DNA of 64,000 nt from Roseofilum casamattae BLCC-M143 (GCF_030068455.1 NZ_JAQOSQ010000016.1:25632-89631), one strand, 5' to 3'; numbered from the stretch's first letter, positions 16,210-27,653 are shown. The notes: a model not told the origin generated them from the sequence alone. A program made the numbers and translations.

Positions 16210-18096
16210 GTGAAAGACACCCTTGAAACAAAGCGAGCACTAGTCATTGGTGCTGGTTTATCTGGCTTAGTGGCTGCCAAGGAGCTGTTGGATGTTGGTA
16301 TCAAAGATATCACAATTGTAGAAAAAGATCCAGATTTAGGGGGAGTTTGGGGAAAGTATTGCTGGAAAAGTGCAACCCTAACCTCTTCCAAGTGGATGAC
16401 AGAGTTTGGTTCCTATCCCATTCCCAATGAATATCCTGATTTTCTCAAACCCGAACAAATGATGGACTATCTCCGGTCATTTGTCAGTCATTTTGGGCTA
16501 GAAGATCGGATGCGCTTTGGGGTTGAAGTCCAAGAAATTGCCCTCAACTCAGATGGAACCTATCGCGTTACAACCAACGGAGAAACCGATGGTAACTACG
16601 ATTTCGTCATCGTCAGCACCGGATTGCACGGCAAACCCTCCATCCGTTCCGTTCCAGGGTTAGACAACTTCAAAGGAACCGTGATGCACGGCAACTCCTA
16701 CAACGACCCCGGACAATTCAAAGGCAAACGGGTACTGTGCATGGGACTCGGTGAAAGCGGAGTCGGGATCAATTCCGAAATCAGTAGCGTCGCCGACAGA
16801 ACGATTGTCTCTGCAAGCGCCTACGTTGGTGCAATTCGCGTCTTTCCTTACAGCAGTAAGCCATTCGATCAGATTCAGTTCTGGCCCATCGGTCGCTTAA
16901 TGAAAGACTATCAAGAAGTCCTCACCGTTCAACTGAGCTGGATTACGCGGCTTCCCGAACCCTTGCGATCGTTTTACAAGAACTTTCACCCCATCTTAAG
17001 AGCCTTTCCGAATGAATGGGTGCCCAAAGCTTATATTCCGGACTATTGGGCAGCAAAATACTGGCCGAAACCCAATAGTACCTTTGGGGATATGAGCGGC
17101 AATCTCACTCGCCCCGGCTCGCCTCCCGATGATATTCTGTATTTAGTGAAAACAGGACAAATTATTCCGAAAGGCCGAGTCAAAGAATTCGACGAAAATG
17201 GCGTTTCTTTCAGTGATGGAACTCGCGAAGAAGTTGATATCGTCGTCGCCAACACCGGCTACAAAGCTCCCGTTGCTGCGATGAAATTCCCGAACGACTG
17301 GGAATATTGTCATAAGACGCTGTATAAAGGATGTTTCCATCCAGACATGCCGAACTTAGCCTTTGTTGGCTTAGTCCGACCCACCATTGGTTCGATTCCA
17401 GCCATGGCAGAAATGCAGGCTCGTCTGGTTGCCCAACAATTTTCCGGTCAGTTTGAACTGCCCGAAACAGAAGCCTTAAGAGCATTGATTAAAAAAGAAG
17501 CAGATGCTCACGCTCGTAAGTCTCCACAAATGAACGATCGCTGGCCCCACATCTACTTCTTCGACCAATGGATGGAAGAGATGGCCGAATTAATTGGCTG
17601 CCAGCCAAAACTGAGCCAACATCTGGGATCGTGGAAGAAATTGCAAGCGTACTTATTTGGCGCGCCGATGCCTCTGCGCTTCCGTCAGTACGGGCCGGGT
17701 TCTGTGGCTGATGGTTGCGAACGTTATATCGATCGCGTAGACAAGCTTTACGGCGAACCCCCAATGTCCTACGTTCAACTCTATATCACCAGCATGGTGT
17801 TCTATCCCCATGTTCTGGCCCTGGCAATTGGAGCCATTTGCTTCTTTGCAATCCATTTGTCCGCAGCCTTGAGTATTGGTTTAGCCGGATTGTTCTGGAT
17901 TGCTTACATGACGAGTGATGTCTTCCGATTCCTCTTGTCTTTACCCACGCAAGTCATTACCCAGCAATGGCTGGAAGATATGCTGCCTTGGTCGAATGCC
18001 GATCTCAAGTCTATGAGTCTGTTGTTGTCAGCGGGCGAAAAAATTGACTATCAAAATCCTCCAGTGTTTGAGAACGATGCGATCGCGAAAACCTAG
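16210..18096 (+). CDS. Flavin-containing monooxygenase with C-terminal membrane segment
   Basis: A class B flavin monooxygenase of 628 aa that should use FAD and NADPH to oxygenate a soft nucleophile or ketone. The FAD motif GAGLSG is at 14-19, the FMO signature F-x-G-x3-H-x3-Y appears as FKGTVMHGNSY, and a second dinucleotide motif is GLGESG. Beyond the usual ~450-residue core there is an extension with two hydrophobic helices (about 519-579; VFYPHVLALAIGAICFF and ALSIGLAGLFWIAY) and an amphipathic tail, so the enzyme is probably membrane-anchored. The start is GTG with a weak ribosome-binding site. It is divergent from a LysR gene and ends in a strong hairpin, so it is a single-gene unit. 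The substrate is unknown. Confidence 0.9.
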   Translation: MKDTLETKRALVIGAGLSGLVAAKELLDVGIKDITIVEKDPDLGGVWGKYCWKSATLTSSKWMTEFGSYPIPNEYPDFLKPEQMMDYLRSFVSHFGLEDRMRFGVEVQEIALNSDGTYRVTTNGETDGNYDFVIVSTGLHGKPSIRSVPGLDNFKGTVMHGNSYNDPGQFKGKRVLCMGLGESGVGINSEISSVADRTIVSASAYVGAIRVFPYSSKPFDQIQFWPIGRLMKDYQEVLTVQLSWITRLPEPLRSFYKNFHPILRAFPNEWVPKAYIPDYWAAKYWPKPNSTFGDMSGNLTRPGSPPDDILYLVKTGQIIPKGRVKEFDENGVSFSDGTREEVDIVVANTGYKAPVAAMKFPNDWEYCHKTLYKGCFHPDMPNLAFVGLVRPTIGSIPAMAEMQARLVAQQFSGQFELPETEALRALIKKEADAHARKSPQMNDRWPHIYFFDQWMEEMAELIGCQPKLSQHLGSWKKLQAYLFGAPMPLRFRQYGPGSVADGCERYIDRVDKLYGEPPMSYVQLYITSMVFYPHVLALAIGAICFFAIHLSAALSIGLAGLFWIAYMTSDVFRFLLSLPTQVITQQWLEDMLPWSNADLKSMSLLLSAGEKIDYQNPPVFENDAIAKT

Positions 18097-18133
18097 ATTT
18101 TAGCGAAACGATCGAACCAATCTAGAGAATCTA

Positions 18134-18170
18134 AATGTCGGGTACGTTGTCAACGCACCCGACATTTTTT
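18134..18170 (+). terminator. Rho-independent terminator of the monooxygenase gene
   Basis: AATGTCGGGT and ACCCGACATT flank an inner GTTG/CAAC pairing, followed by six T. It lies about 38 bp after the stop codon, between two convergent genes. Confidence 0.85.
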
Positions 18171-18198
18171 CAATGGATTATCCCGACTCGATCGCAAT

Positions 18199-19854
<1,656 letters not shown>

Positions 19855-20000
19855 TCAGCCCTACCATTTTCGAGCATTTCCGCCATCTTTTGGCCGCGAT
19901 CGCAAAAAACTTACCCTGACTGAGTTTTCGTATTGGGCTTCGATTTCCCTTTTCCCAGAATGACAAAAGAAGGCTATAGATTTCCCTATAACAAGCGCGG

Positions 20001-20006
20001 TATAAT
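20001..20006 (+). promoter_or_regulatory. Perfect -10 box upstream of ilvB
   Basis: TATAAT lies 49 bp before the ilvB ATG, in the gap shared with divergent pgm. No good -35 element is visible at the expected distance. Confidence 0.4.
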
Positions 20007-20055
20007 AACAGATTATTCAGAAATACAATAGCTGACAGAATCAGGAGAGTAACTC

Positions 20056-21888
20056 ATGCCGGCGATCGCGGTCACGACAACTCGCAGAACGGGCGCATAT
20101 GCCTTGATGGATAGTCTTAAGCGCCATGGAGTGAAACATATTTTTGGGTATCCGGGCGGGGCTATTTTGCCGATCTATGACGAATTGTATCGGTGCGAGA
20201 CTGCCGGAGATTTGCAGCATATTTTGGTGAGGCACGAACAAGGCGCGACCCACGCAGCAGATGGTTATGCTCGCGCTACCGGGCAGGTGGGAGTTTGCTT
20301 TGGTACGTCGGGACCGGGTGCAACCAATCTGGTGACCGGGATTGCGACGGCGCAGATGGATTCGATCCCGATGGTGGCGATCACGGGACAGGTAGCGCGA
20401 GCGGCCATCGGAACCGATGCCTTCCAAGAAACGGATATTTTTGGCATTACTTTACCGATTGTGAAGCATTCCTATGTGGTGCGTCGGGCAGAAGATATGG
20501 CACGGATTGTGGCGGAAGCGTTTCATATTGCCAGTAGCGGGCGTCCCGGACCGGTGTTAATCGATGTTCCGAAGGATGTGGGATTGGAAGAGTGCGACTA
20601 TACTCCAGTGGAACCGGGAAGCATTAAGCTGCCCGGCTATCGTCCGACGGTGAAGGGCAATCCCCGACAAGTGAATCAGGCGATCGCATTGATGCAAAAG
20701 GCGGAGCGGCCGTTACTCTATGTTGGTGGAGGCGCGATCGCCTCTGGCGCTCATGCCGAAATTAAAGAACTGGCCGAGCTGTTCCAAATCCCAGTCACCA
20801 CAACCTGTATGGGTAAAGGGATTTTTGATGAAAAGCATCCTCTATCTGTCGGCATGTTGGGAATGCACGGCACGGCGTATGCCAACTTTGCGGTGAGCGA
20901 ATGCGATTTATTGGTTGCGATCGGCGCGCGATTTGACGATCGCGTGACCGGAAAGCTAGATGAGTTTGCCTCCCGCGCTGAAGTCATTCACATTGATATC
21001 GATCCGGCTGAAGTTGGTAAAAATCGAGAGCCGCAAGTCCCCATTGTCGGCGACGTACGCCAAGTCCTAATCGACGTGCTCGCTCGCTGCCATCAAATGG
21101 GATTATCCACTCGCCCCCATCAAACCACATTGTGGTTGGAGCGAGTCAATCGCTGGCGCACCGATTATCCTTTGCAAATTCCTCGTCCGGCAACGGAGTT
21201 ATCTCCGCAAGAAACCATTTATGATATCGGCCAGGCTGCTCCGGATGCGTTCTACACCACCGATGTCGGACAGCATCAAATGTGGTCGGCTCAATTCCTC
21301 GATAACGGTCCCCGTCAGTGGATTACTAGTGGCGGTTTGGGAACCATGGGCTACGGTATTCCAGCAGCAATGGGAGTGAAAACGGCCCTGAGCGATCGCC
21401 AAGTCATTTGCATTGCAGGAGATGCCAGCGTACAAATGAATATTCAAGAGCTGGGCACGATCGCTCAATACAATATTGGCGTGAAAATTGTCATTATTAA
21501 CAATGGATGGCAAGGAATGGTACGCCAATGGCAAGAAACCTTCTATGGCGAACGCTATTCCGCCTCCAATATGGAAGTGGGAATGCCCGATTTTGTCAAA
21601 CTGGCAGAAGCTTACGGGATTAAGGGAATCCAAGTTGGGAGTCGCGAAGAATTGCAAGTGGCGATCGCCCAAATGCTGGCCGACGACCAACCCCTCCTGC
21701 TGGACGTGCGCGTCAGTCGCAATGAAAATTGCTATCCCATGGTGGCTCCAGGTAAGAGCAATGCACAAATGATTGGTTTGCCAACTCCCAAAAGTCAATC
21801 TGCGCCAGAGTTAGTCTACTGCCCCAGTTGCGGTGCCCCCAATCAACGGAGTAACAAATTCTGCCCCGAGTGCGGCGCAAAAGTTTAA
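20056..21888 (+). CDS. ilvB: Acetolactate synthase large subunit, with zinc-ribbon-like tail
   Basis: Thiamine-diphosphate enzyme that condenses two pyruvates, or pyruvate and 2-oxobutyrate, in branched-chain amino-acid synthesis. The N-terminal [12 protein letters not shown] and [15 protein letters not shown] (catalytic Glu), the central FAD-binding region and the C-terminal ThDP motif [12 protein letters not shown]...NNGW are intact. AGGAG sits ideally before the ATG. The last ~25 residues (CPSCGAPN and CPECGAKV) make two C-x2-C pairs, a zinc-ribbon-like module that the core enzyme does not need. No ilvN small-subunit gene is adjacent. Confidence 0.95.
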   Translation: MPAIAVTTTRRTGAYALMDSLKRHGVKHIFGYPGGAILPIYDELYRCETAGDLQHILVRHEQGATHAADGYARATGQVGVCFGTSGPGATNLVTGIATAQMDSIPMVAITGQVARAAIGTDAFQETDIFGITLPIVKHSYVVRRAEDMARIVAEAFHIASSGRPGPVLIDVPKDVGLEECDYTPVEPGSIKLPGYRPTVKGNPRQVNQAIALMQKAERPLLYVGGGAIASGAHAEIKELAELFQIPVTTTCMGKGIFDEKHPLSVGMLGMHGTAYANFAVSECDLLVAIGARFDDRVTGKLDEFASRAEVIHIDIDPAEVGKNREPQVPIVGDVRQVLIDVLARCHQMGLSTRPHQTTLWLERVNRWRTDYPLQIPRPATELSPQETIYDIGQAAPDAFYTTDVGQHQMWSAQFLDNGPRQWITSGGLGTMGYGIPAAMGVKTALSDRQVICIAGDASVQMNIQELGTIAQYNIGVKIVIINNGWQGMVRQWQETFYGERYSASNMEVGMPDFVKLAEAYGIKGIQVGSREELQVAIAQMLADDQPLLLDVRVSRNENCYPMVAPGKSNAQMIGLPTPKSQSAPELVYCPSCGAPNQRSNKFCPECGAKV

Positions 21889-22027
21889 AGCAAGTCTTGC
21901 TGTCTGTAGGGGTTAGCGGTTGTTAGCTCCTATAGGCGATCGTAAGGTTTGCTTAATTCCAGGCCAGTTGTTTCTCAGTAATAATTAAACTGAATTAAAC
22001 TATTAGTAAGCATTTAGCCAGACGATT

Positions 22028-23161
22028 ATGACTTCAGCCACAACCTCGAACCCAGCGACCTCCACAGAAAGTGCCGCAAAATCCCTGCCTGTTACTATCA
22101 TTACTGGATTTCTCGGCAGTGGGAAAACTACCCTACTCAATCATATTCTCAGCAATCAGCAAGGGGTGAAAACTGCCGTACTTGTCAATGAGTTTGGCGA
22201 CATAGGCATCGACAATGCGCTAATTGTTTCTGCCGAAGAAGATATGGTGGAATTGACCAACGGGTGTATTTGTTGCACGATTAACAATGAGTTAGCAGAT
22301 GCTGTTTATCGAGTTTTAGAAAAACAAGATGAATTAGATTATTTAGTTGTGGAAACAACAGGAATTGCCGATCCGCTGCCAGTTGCCTTGACATTTTTAG
22401 GTACGGAGCTGCGCGATTTAACTCGTCTGGATTCGATTATTACTTTGGTGGATGCGGAAAACTATAGCTTAGACTTATTTAATTCGGAAGCTGCCTATAG
22501 TCAAATTGCTTACGGCGATATTATTCTACTCAACAAAACCGATCTGGTAGATGAAGCCGAGGCCGATAGTGTAGAAGTTAAAATTCGCGATATTAAACCG
22601 GATGCGCGCATCTTAAGAACGGTGAATAGTGCGATCGCGATTCCCTTAATTTTGAGTGTGGGACTATTCCAATCCGATCGCTATTTTGAATCGGAATCGG
22701 AACACGATCGCGACCATGACCATGGACACGACCATCACGACCATCATCACCATGACCATGGACACGAGCACCATGACCGCCATGCCAGTCACGACCATGG
22801 GCACGACCATCACGACCATCATCACCATTCTCACCATCTGGAAAATGATGGATTTATGTCCGTTTCATTTGAGAGCGATCGCCAACTTTCAATCAAACAA
22901 TTCCAAAAATTTCTCGACCATCATCTTCCTCCCAATGTATTCCGTGGCAAAGGCATTCTTTGGTTTGATGAAAGCCCCTTGCGCCACATTTTCCACCTCA
23001 GCGGAAAGCGGTTCACCTTAGACGACCAGGAATGGGAGGGAGAGCCAAAAAACCAACTGGTCTTAATCGGCCAAAACCTGGATACTGAAGAATTACTCGC
23101 TCAACTAAACCAGTGTCTGACCCTATCTTCGACCAACCGAGGTAAATGGTTTGGCGGTTAA
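22028..23161 (+). CDS. CobW/COG0523 metal-chaperone GTPase with His-rich insert
   Basis: A cytoplasmic P-loop GTPase of the COG0523 group, which delivers Zn, Co or Fe to target proteins. Walker A GFLGSGKT is at 27-34, the metal-binding C-x-C-C motif at Cys80, Cys82 and Cys83, and the guanine-specificity NKTDL follows. A His/Asp-rich loop of about 45 residues (encoded near 22700-22835) joins the GTPase to the C-terminal CobW_C domain and should buffer metal. That loop contains a near-duplicated 28-bp DNA segment. I see no clear Fur/Zur box just upstream, in contrast to the second CobW-like gene at 57843. Confidence 0.92.
   Translation: MTSATTSNPATSTESAAKSLPVTIITGFLGSGKTTLLNHILSNQQGVKTAVLVNEFGDIGIDNALIVSAEEDMVELTNGCICCTINNELADAVYRVLEKQDELDYLVVETTGIADPLPVALTFLGTELRDLTRLDSIITLVDAENYSLDLFNSEAAYSQIAYGDIILLNKTDLVDEAEADSVEVKIRDIKPDARILRTVNSAIAIPLILSVGLFQSDRYFESESEHDRDHDHGHDHHDHHHHDHGHEHHDRHASHDHGHDHHDHHHHSHHLENDGFMSVSFESDRQLSIKQFQKFLDHHLPPNVFRGKGILWFDESPLRHIFHLSGKRFTLDDQEWEGEPKNQLVLIGQNLDTEELLAQLNQCLTLSSTNRGKWFGG
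22725..22828 (+). repeat. Internal direct repeat encoding the His-rich loop
   Basis: The segment ACGACCATCACGACCATC and its continuation ATCACCAT occur at about 22729-22753 and again at about 22804-22828, within a wholly CAT/CAC/GAC-rich stretch. It encodes DHHDHHHH-type repeats and is prone to length change by slippage. Confidence 0.75.
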
Positions 23162-23230
23162 TCTAAAACATTGAAACTATTGCCTTGTGCCTATCTCCCA
23201 GCACGATAAGTTCGCGATGGAGAAATGGCA

Positions 23231-25918
23231 TTAGGTTTTGGTTTCATTCACCGGGAAGCGGTTGAGTAGCTTCATTGCCCATAGCGCATTCTCCTTCAGT
23301 ATTTCCGAGACATGGGGAATGTGGGGAATTTGCGAAAGCAGATCGAGAGTGCGCCGTAGCAGCCTAACAATGTCTCCTTCATCTAAACTGGTCTGTTCGC
23401 ACAGTTCTGTCCAATCTCGGTCTCGGGCCCATTGTTCCACTAAAGAGATTAATTCATACTCTAACCAAATGGGCAACGCCACTTCATAGCGCCGTTGCTG
23501 TTGAAACAGTTGGCGGCGCAGCGGTTGCAGGTCTACGAGAGCATCAATAACCATGTCGGAGGTATTGTAATTCGTCCAACTATCAGGACGGGGAGTTTCG
23601 ATGACTAACGCCGCACAAGCTGCAGCTAAATGGTGCGGTTCTAGATCGACGAAGGTTGGGGACGTTAACGCAATACCCAACCACAATTCGTTTTCCCCGC
23701 GCAGAGTTGCTGCCGACTGGCCGAGGGGAGTGGGTACGAGTTGCGAATCGAGGGCGTCAAAGGCTTGCAAAATGGCAATGAGGTTGAGAAATTCTTCCCA
23801 ATACCGAGATTTGAGTTGCTCGAACTTCTCGCGCCGATCGCTAATTTCTTTCTCTAATCGTGCCATCCGAGAAATCCGCTTCAACACGCGGGCGCGATCG
23901 CTCCAACGATGAACGGGATGCTGGACGACCATGTCACCAATTCGATCGACTAACTCTTGCTGTTCGTCTACTTCGGGAGCAGCTAATGTTGGCTCAATGG
24001 CTGGAATTTGCCCGGCGATCGCCTCTGTTTCCTGGTTCCCCCGGCGACATTCTCCGGGTTTGAGCGCCAGCTCTACCGGCAATTCCCAGCTATCGACGAC
24101 TCGAAACCGAGGAATATCTCCATAAATTCCGACCACATCTCCATAGGTCGCCACCATCCAGCGATTATCCCGCCCCAAACAGACCAAATAAGGGGCTTGA
24201 CCGCTGCTGGAGACTTTTTGCACCAAAATTGCCGGAATCGGCTGAGGAACGGTAATATACTTGCCTTTCAAACTCAAGACCGTTCCTTGCACGGAAAAAT
24301 CGATCGCCACTGCCAGATCCTTGGTTCGCGCCCGTTCGGCTTGGTTTTGCAGAGTTTTCAATAACCGTTTCGCTTCTCTGAGTCTCTCCTGCAATTTCTT
24401 ATAAGTCCCTGCTTGTTCCTCGATCGCGTGTAACTCGCCATAGGGAGAGAGTTTGCCGTATACTTGCTCTCGTTCGTCTTCTAAGGTGGCGATCGCCTCT
24501 TGTTGCGGAATTAAACTCAAATTGGCCATATACTGCCCGAAACTGCGTTCGATCAGTTGTTTGGCCTCTTCAATGCTGTGAGTTTGCAACAGATTGAGCA
24601 CCATACCATAACTGGGAGTAAACTGGCTGACCAAGGGATCGGCGCCGGACATGGCTAAATATCCCGCTTCTTTGGCTCCCTCAAAGCGAGTTTCGACCAC
24701 GACTAAATGCCCGAGATCGTCCATACCGCGCCGTCCGGCTCGACCCGCCATTTGCAAGAACTCGGAAGGGTTGAGCAGGCGATGGCCGCGATCGGTGCGT
24801 TTCGATAAACTGGAGATAACGGTGGTGCGAGCGGGCATGTTAATTCCAGCGGCTAGGGTTTCGGTGGCAAACATCACCTTAATTAATCCCCGCTGAAATA
24901 GTTCTTCAGTTAAGGCTTTCCACGCAGGCAATAACCCGGCATGATGGGCGGCAACCCCTCGATACAAGCATTCCACTTGCGATCGCCGAATGGCTTCCGG
25001 ATGCTCTTGCAAGACTTGCTCGATGTGGATCGCGACTTGGCGCTTTTCTTCTGGGGTGAGGAGCGAGAGTCCGACAGTATCGTTGACGGCGCGATCGCAC
25101 CCTTTGCGCGAGAAAATAAAGTAAATTGCCGGGAGCATTTTCCGCTCTTGCAGTTGACTCACTACAGAAAGCAGGGTGGGAACTCCGTCTTTGGGTTTAA
25201 CTTTCGGCGGTTTTTTGCCTTTGAATTTGGTTTTCAGCAGGAGAGGATTAATACGAGTTTTCTTACCATTGAGGAGGGGAAAAATACCCTTCAGGTTGCA
25301 AAAATTGTATTGCAAGGGAACCGGTCGGAAGTCGGAGTAAATCAGCTCGGTGGGGCCGTGCACTTCTGCGATCCAGTCCGTGAGTTGGTCGCTGTTAGCC
25401 ACCGTGGCCGAGAGAGCGACTAATTGGATATTAGTAGGGCAATAAATAATTGACTCTTCCCAAACCGTGCCGCGCTGGCGATCGTTCATGTAATGGCATT
25501 CGTCGAGAACGACGGTTTCTACGCCTTGAATGGATGTGCCAATTTGGCCGATGGGCGTTCCATAGAGCATATTGCGAAACACTTCTGTGGTCATAATAAC
25601 CACGGGAGCTTCGCGATTGAGGGATAAATCTCCGGTAACTAAACCGACATTTTCGGCACCAAATTGCTGGCTGAAGTCGCGCAATTTTTGATTGGAAAGT
25701 GCTTTGAGAGGAGTGGTGTAGAAGACTCGCTTGCCACGAGTGAGAGCGCGATAGATAGCATATTCGCCAATTAAGGTTTTCCCCGAACCCGTTGGCGCGC
25801 AGACAACAACAGATTTATTAGCATTTAATGCAGCGATCGCCCGTTCTTGAAACTCGTCGAGTGCAAATGGGAACAGGGTTTTTGGATTGAGGTCGCGAGG
25901 AGAAGAGGAGCTATTCAC
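23231..25918 (-). CDS. Ski2-like DExH RNA helicase with DSHCT domain
   Basis: An ATP-dependent superfamily II helicase of 895 aa related to Ski2/Mtr4/Dob1. Walker A APTGSGKT is at 41-48, followed by DECH (motif II), SATVAN (III), HHAGLLPAWK, and QMAGRAGRRGMD (VI). The C-terminal third carries the rRNA-processing-arch/DSHCT region with long helices. Such proteins remodel RNA in degradation or rRNA maturation; the bacterial members, including the cyanobacterial ones, have little assigned function. It is convergent with the CobW gene and has no evident partner in an operon. Confidence 0.92.
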   Translation of the reverse strand: MNSSSSPRDLNPKTLFPFALDEFQERAIAALNANKSVVVCAPTGSGKTLIGEYAIYRALTRGKRVFYTTPLKALSNQKLRDFSQQFGAENVGLVTGDLSLNREAPVVIMTTEVFRNMLYGTPIGQIGTSIQGVETVVLDECHYMNDRQRGTVWEESIIYCPTNIQLVALSATVANSDQLTDWIAEVHGPTELIYSDFRPVPLQYNFCNLKGIFPLLNGKKTRINPLLLKTKFKGKKPPKVKPKDGVPTLLSVVSQLQERKMLPAIYFIFSRKGCDRAVNDTVGLSLLTPEEKRQVAIHIEQVLQEHPEAIRRSQVECLYRGVAAHHAGLLPAWKALTEELFQRGLIKVMFATETLAAGINMPARTTVISSLSKRTDRGHRLLNPSEFLQMAGRAGRRGMDDLGHLVVVETRFEGAKEAGYLAMSGADPLVSQFTPSYGMVLNLLQTHSIEEAKQLIERSFGQYMANLSLIPQQEAIATLEDEREQVYGKLSPYGELHAIEEQAGTYKKLQERLREAKRLLKTLQNQAERARTKDLAVAIDFSVQGTVLSLKGKYITVPQPIPAILVQKVSSSGQAPYLVCLGRDNRWMVATYGDVVGIYGDIPRFRVVDSWELPVELALKPGECRRGNQETEAIAGQIPAIEPTLAAPEVDEQQELVDRIGDMVVQHPVHRWSDRARVLKRISRMARLEKEISDRREKFEQLKSRYWEEFLNLIAILQAFDALDSQLVPTPLGQSAATLRGENELWLGIALTSPTFVDLEPHHLAAACAALVIETPRPDSWTNYNTSDMVIDALVDLQPLRRQLFQQQRRYEVALPIWLEYELISLVEQWARDRDWTELCEQTSLDEGDIVRLLRRTLDLLSQIPHIPHVSEILKENALWAMKLLNRFPVNETKT

Positions 25919-26017
25919 CGTTCAGTTCGTGCTAATTTGCTTTATTCTAGTCGATCGCGACAGCTCGAGCCGCTGTCTATACTAAGCTTAACGTTTGAGT
26001 TAATTGCGAGGGTTCCC

Positions 26018-26081
26018 AGAAACCGGGTTTCTTTCTCTACCTCAACCCAGAAGTCCCATGGCTTGGAGAAACCCGGTTTCT
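26018..26081. repeat. Inverted-repeat element with AGAAACCGGGTTTCT arms, copy 2
   Basis: Arms AGAAACCGGGTTTCT (26018-26032) and AGAAACCCGGTTTCT (26067-26081) have the same spacing as copy 1 at 363-426. The spacer is similar to that of copy 1 (both contain CTACCTCAA and AGAAGTC). The right arm is followed by TGCCTCATCT, as is the lone arm at 56532. Confidence 0.85.
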
Positions 26082-26098
26082 TGCCTCATCTTTAGGAT

Positions 26099-26587
26099 TC
26101 AGTTAGCTCGCTGGCGTTTAATTTCTGTGGGAAATTCCGGCACTAATTGCGATCGCTCTAACTCTCCCTGTGGATTATAAAATCTCATTTCACCTTGCTC
26201 GTTGCAATACCAAACTTCTTCAGCACCTGCCGCAAAATAGAGCTGTTTTTTTTCTGTCATTTCCTCTAATGTATTGCTTGCCGATTTCACTTCCACGCAA
26301 ATTTCGGGAGCCACAGAGGCTGCAGTTTCTTCTAAGATGCGATCGCAGATTTTATCCGAGAGCCAAACCACATCAGCGACTTTCACTCCATCTGTAGTTT
26401 CTATAGCGCATTCAGGCATAGTTACGCCAGTTATCACCAGTCGTTCCAACCAGAATTGAATTCTGCCCTGGTAAAATGAATGCTTTAATTTGGCAGGACT
26501 CATGACAATTTGCCCCCATCGATTCAACTCAATCTTAAAGGGGAGATCTTGCAGCGTTCGATTTTCGCAAACGTCTTGCCAGTTCAT
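26099..26587 (-). CDS. Uma2-family (DUF820) nuclease-like protein
   Basis: A 162-residue member of the Uma2 family, which has a PD-(D/E)XK nuclease-like fold and is greatly expanded in cyanobacteria. The probable catalytic residues are Asp in VADVVWLSD and the Glu-x-Lys of EICVEVKSASN. The start lies 4 bp after the LOG-family stop codon, so the two are probably translated from one message. The biological role of the family is poorly defined. Confidence 0.85.
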   Translation of the reverse strand: MNWQDVCENRTLQDLPFKIELNRWGQIVMSPAKLKHSFYQGRIQFWLERLVITGVTMPECAIETTDGVKVADVVWLSDKICDRILEETAASVAPEICVEVKSASNTLEEMTEKKQLYFAAGAEEVWYCNEQGEMRFYNPQGELERSQLVPEFPTEIKRQRAN

Positions 26588-26591
26588 GGGT

Positions 26592-27653
26592 TTATTTTTG
26601 TTCGGGATAATCGATTAGGTTGGCAGATTGCCCCATTTTGTTAATCGCATAAATCATTTCGTACAAGCGACCGCAATCTCGTTGATTGAAGTGGAAGACC
26701 AATCGAGGCAGTTCGTAAGCGTCATTGGTTCCTTCTTCCGGTAAGGTCGCAGTTTTATCAATTGTGCCGCTGACGACAATATCGCTAAAGTCGCGATTCA
26801 GACGTTCCACTTCGCGATCGGACAATTCGGATTTTAAGCGAATCACAAATCGATCGCGCACGTAGCGACTGGAATGATAGACTCGATAGAAATTGGCGAT
26901 CGCCTCGCAGGCTGCATCGATGCTATCGGCAATGGTATAGATGCTTAAATCTTGAGCGCTAATTAACCCTTGTTTGAGCAAGCGATCGCGAAGATATTTA
27001 TCCCAGTCTAACCAATACTTTCCTCCAGGGCGATCGAGCAACACCAAGGGCATCGGCCCGGCTTTCCCCGTCTGACACAACGTCAAACATTCAAAAGCCT
27101 CATCTTGGGTACCAAACCCTCCTGGAAACAGCGCAATCCCATCGCTTTCGCGGAGAAAAAACAACTTGCGGGTAAAGAAATACTTAAACTCAATTAATTT
27201 ATCTTCGCGGATAAACGGATTAGAGCCTTGCTCGAACGGCAGTTGGATATTCAAGCCAAACGAGCGATCCATTCCAGCACCTTCATTTCCCGCTTGCATA
27301 ATCCCGCCACCGGCTCCGGTCATCACCATAAAACCCTGCCGTACAATCTGCCCCGCAAATTGCGCCGCCATACGATATTCTGGAGCATCGGAGGGGAGGC
27401 GAGCCGAACCAAACACGCTAATTTTGCGAATATGGCGATAGTCCGAAAACGCTTGGAATGCTCGTTCGAGATCTTGTAGAGAAGCCGTTAAGATTTTCCA
27501 GTCAAGACGGTCGATATCTTCTCCAGCAATGCGCATAATACCGAGCAGAGCTTGCTCGATCCACTTACCATGGGGTAAATCGGGCAGTCGGTCTAGTAGA
27601 GCTAATAGACCCGATTTGAGGGAAGCATCCGCGTCTAAAGAGGATAAAGTCAT
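26592..27653 (-). CDS. LOG-family nucleotide phosphoribohydrolase-like protein
   Basis: A Rossmann-like protein with the LOG signature PGGFGTQDE and the upstream GAGGGIMQAGNEGA. The family includes cytokinin-activating LOG enzymes and other nucleotide 5'-monophosphate phosphoribohydrolases. At 353 aa it is longer than the ~190-aa plant-type enzymes; the extra sequence lies before and after the core and matches the long cyanobacterial variants. It is followed at 4 bp by the Uma2 gene. The substrate cannot be inferred. Confidence 0.85.
   Translation of the reverse strand: MTLSSLDADASLKSGLLALLDRLPDLPHGKWIEQALLGIMRIAGEDIDRLDWKILTASLQDLERAFQAFSDYRHIRKISVFGSARLPSDAPEYRMAAQFAGQIVRQGFMVMTGAGGGIMQAGNEGAGMDRSFGLNIQLPFEQGSNPFIREDKLIEFKYFFTRKLFFLRESDGIALFPGGFGTQDEAFECLTLCQTGKAGPMPLVLLDRPGGKYWLDWDKYLRDRLLKQGLISAQDLSIYTIADSIDAACEAIANFYRVYHSSRYVRDRFVIRLKSELSDREVERLNRDFSDIVVSGTIDKTATLPEEGTNDAYELPRLVFHFNQRDCGRLYEMIYAINKMGQSANLIDYPEQK

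Noticed and set aside
21199..21798. 199-codon frame on the minus strand inside ilvB
   Set aside because: Complement of a highly conserved catalytic region; no signal or motif.
21975..21993. TCAGT/ACTGA inverted repeat before the first CobW gene, considered as a Zur box
   Set aside because: Arms are only 5 bp and do not match the TGATAAT consensus.
22725..22828. CAT/CAC-rich repeats considered as a CRISPR-like array
   Set aside because: The repeats are in frame, code for a His-rich loop and lack unique spacers.
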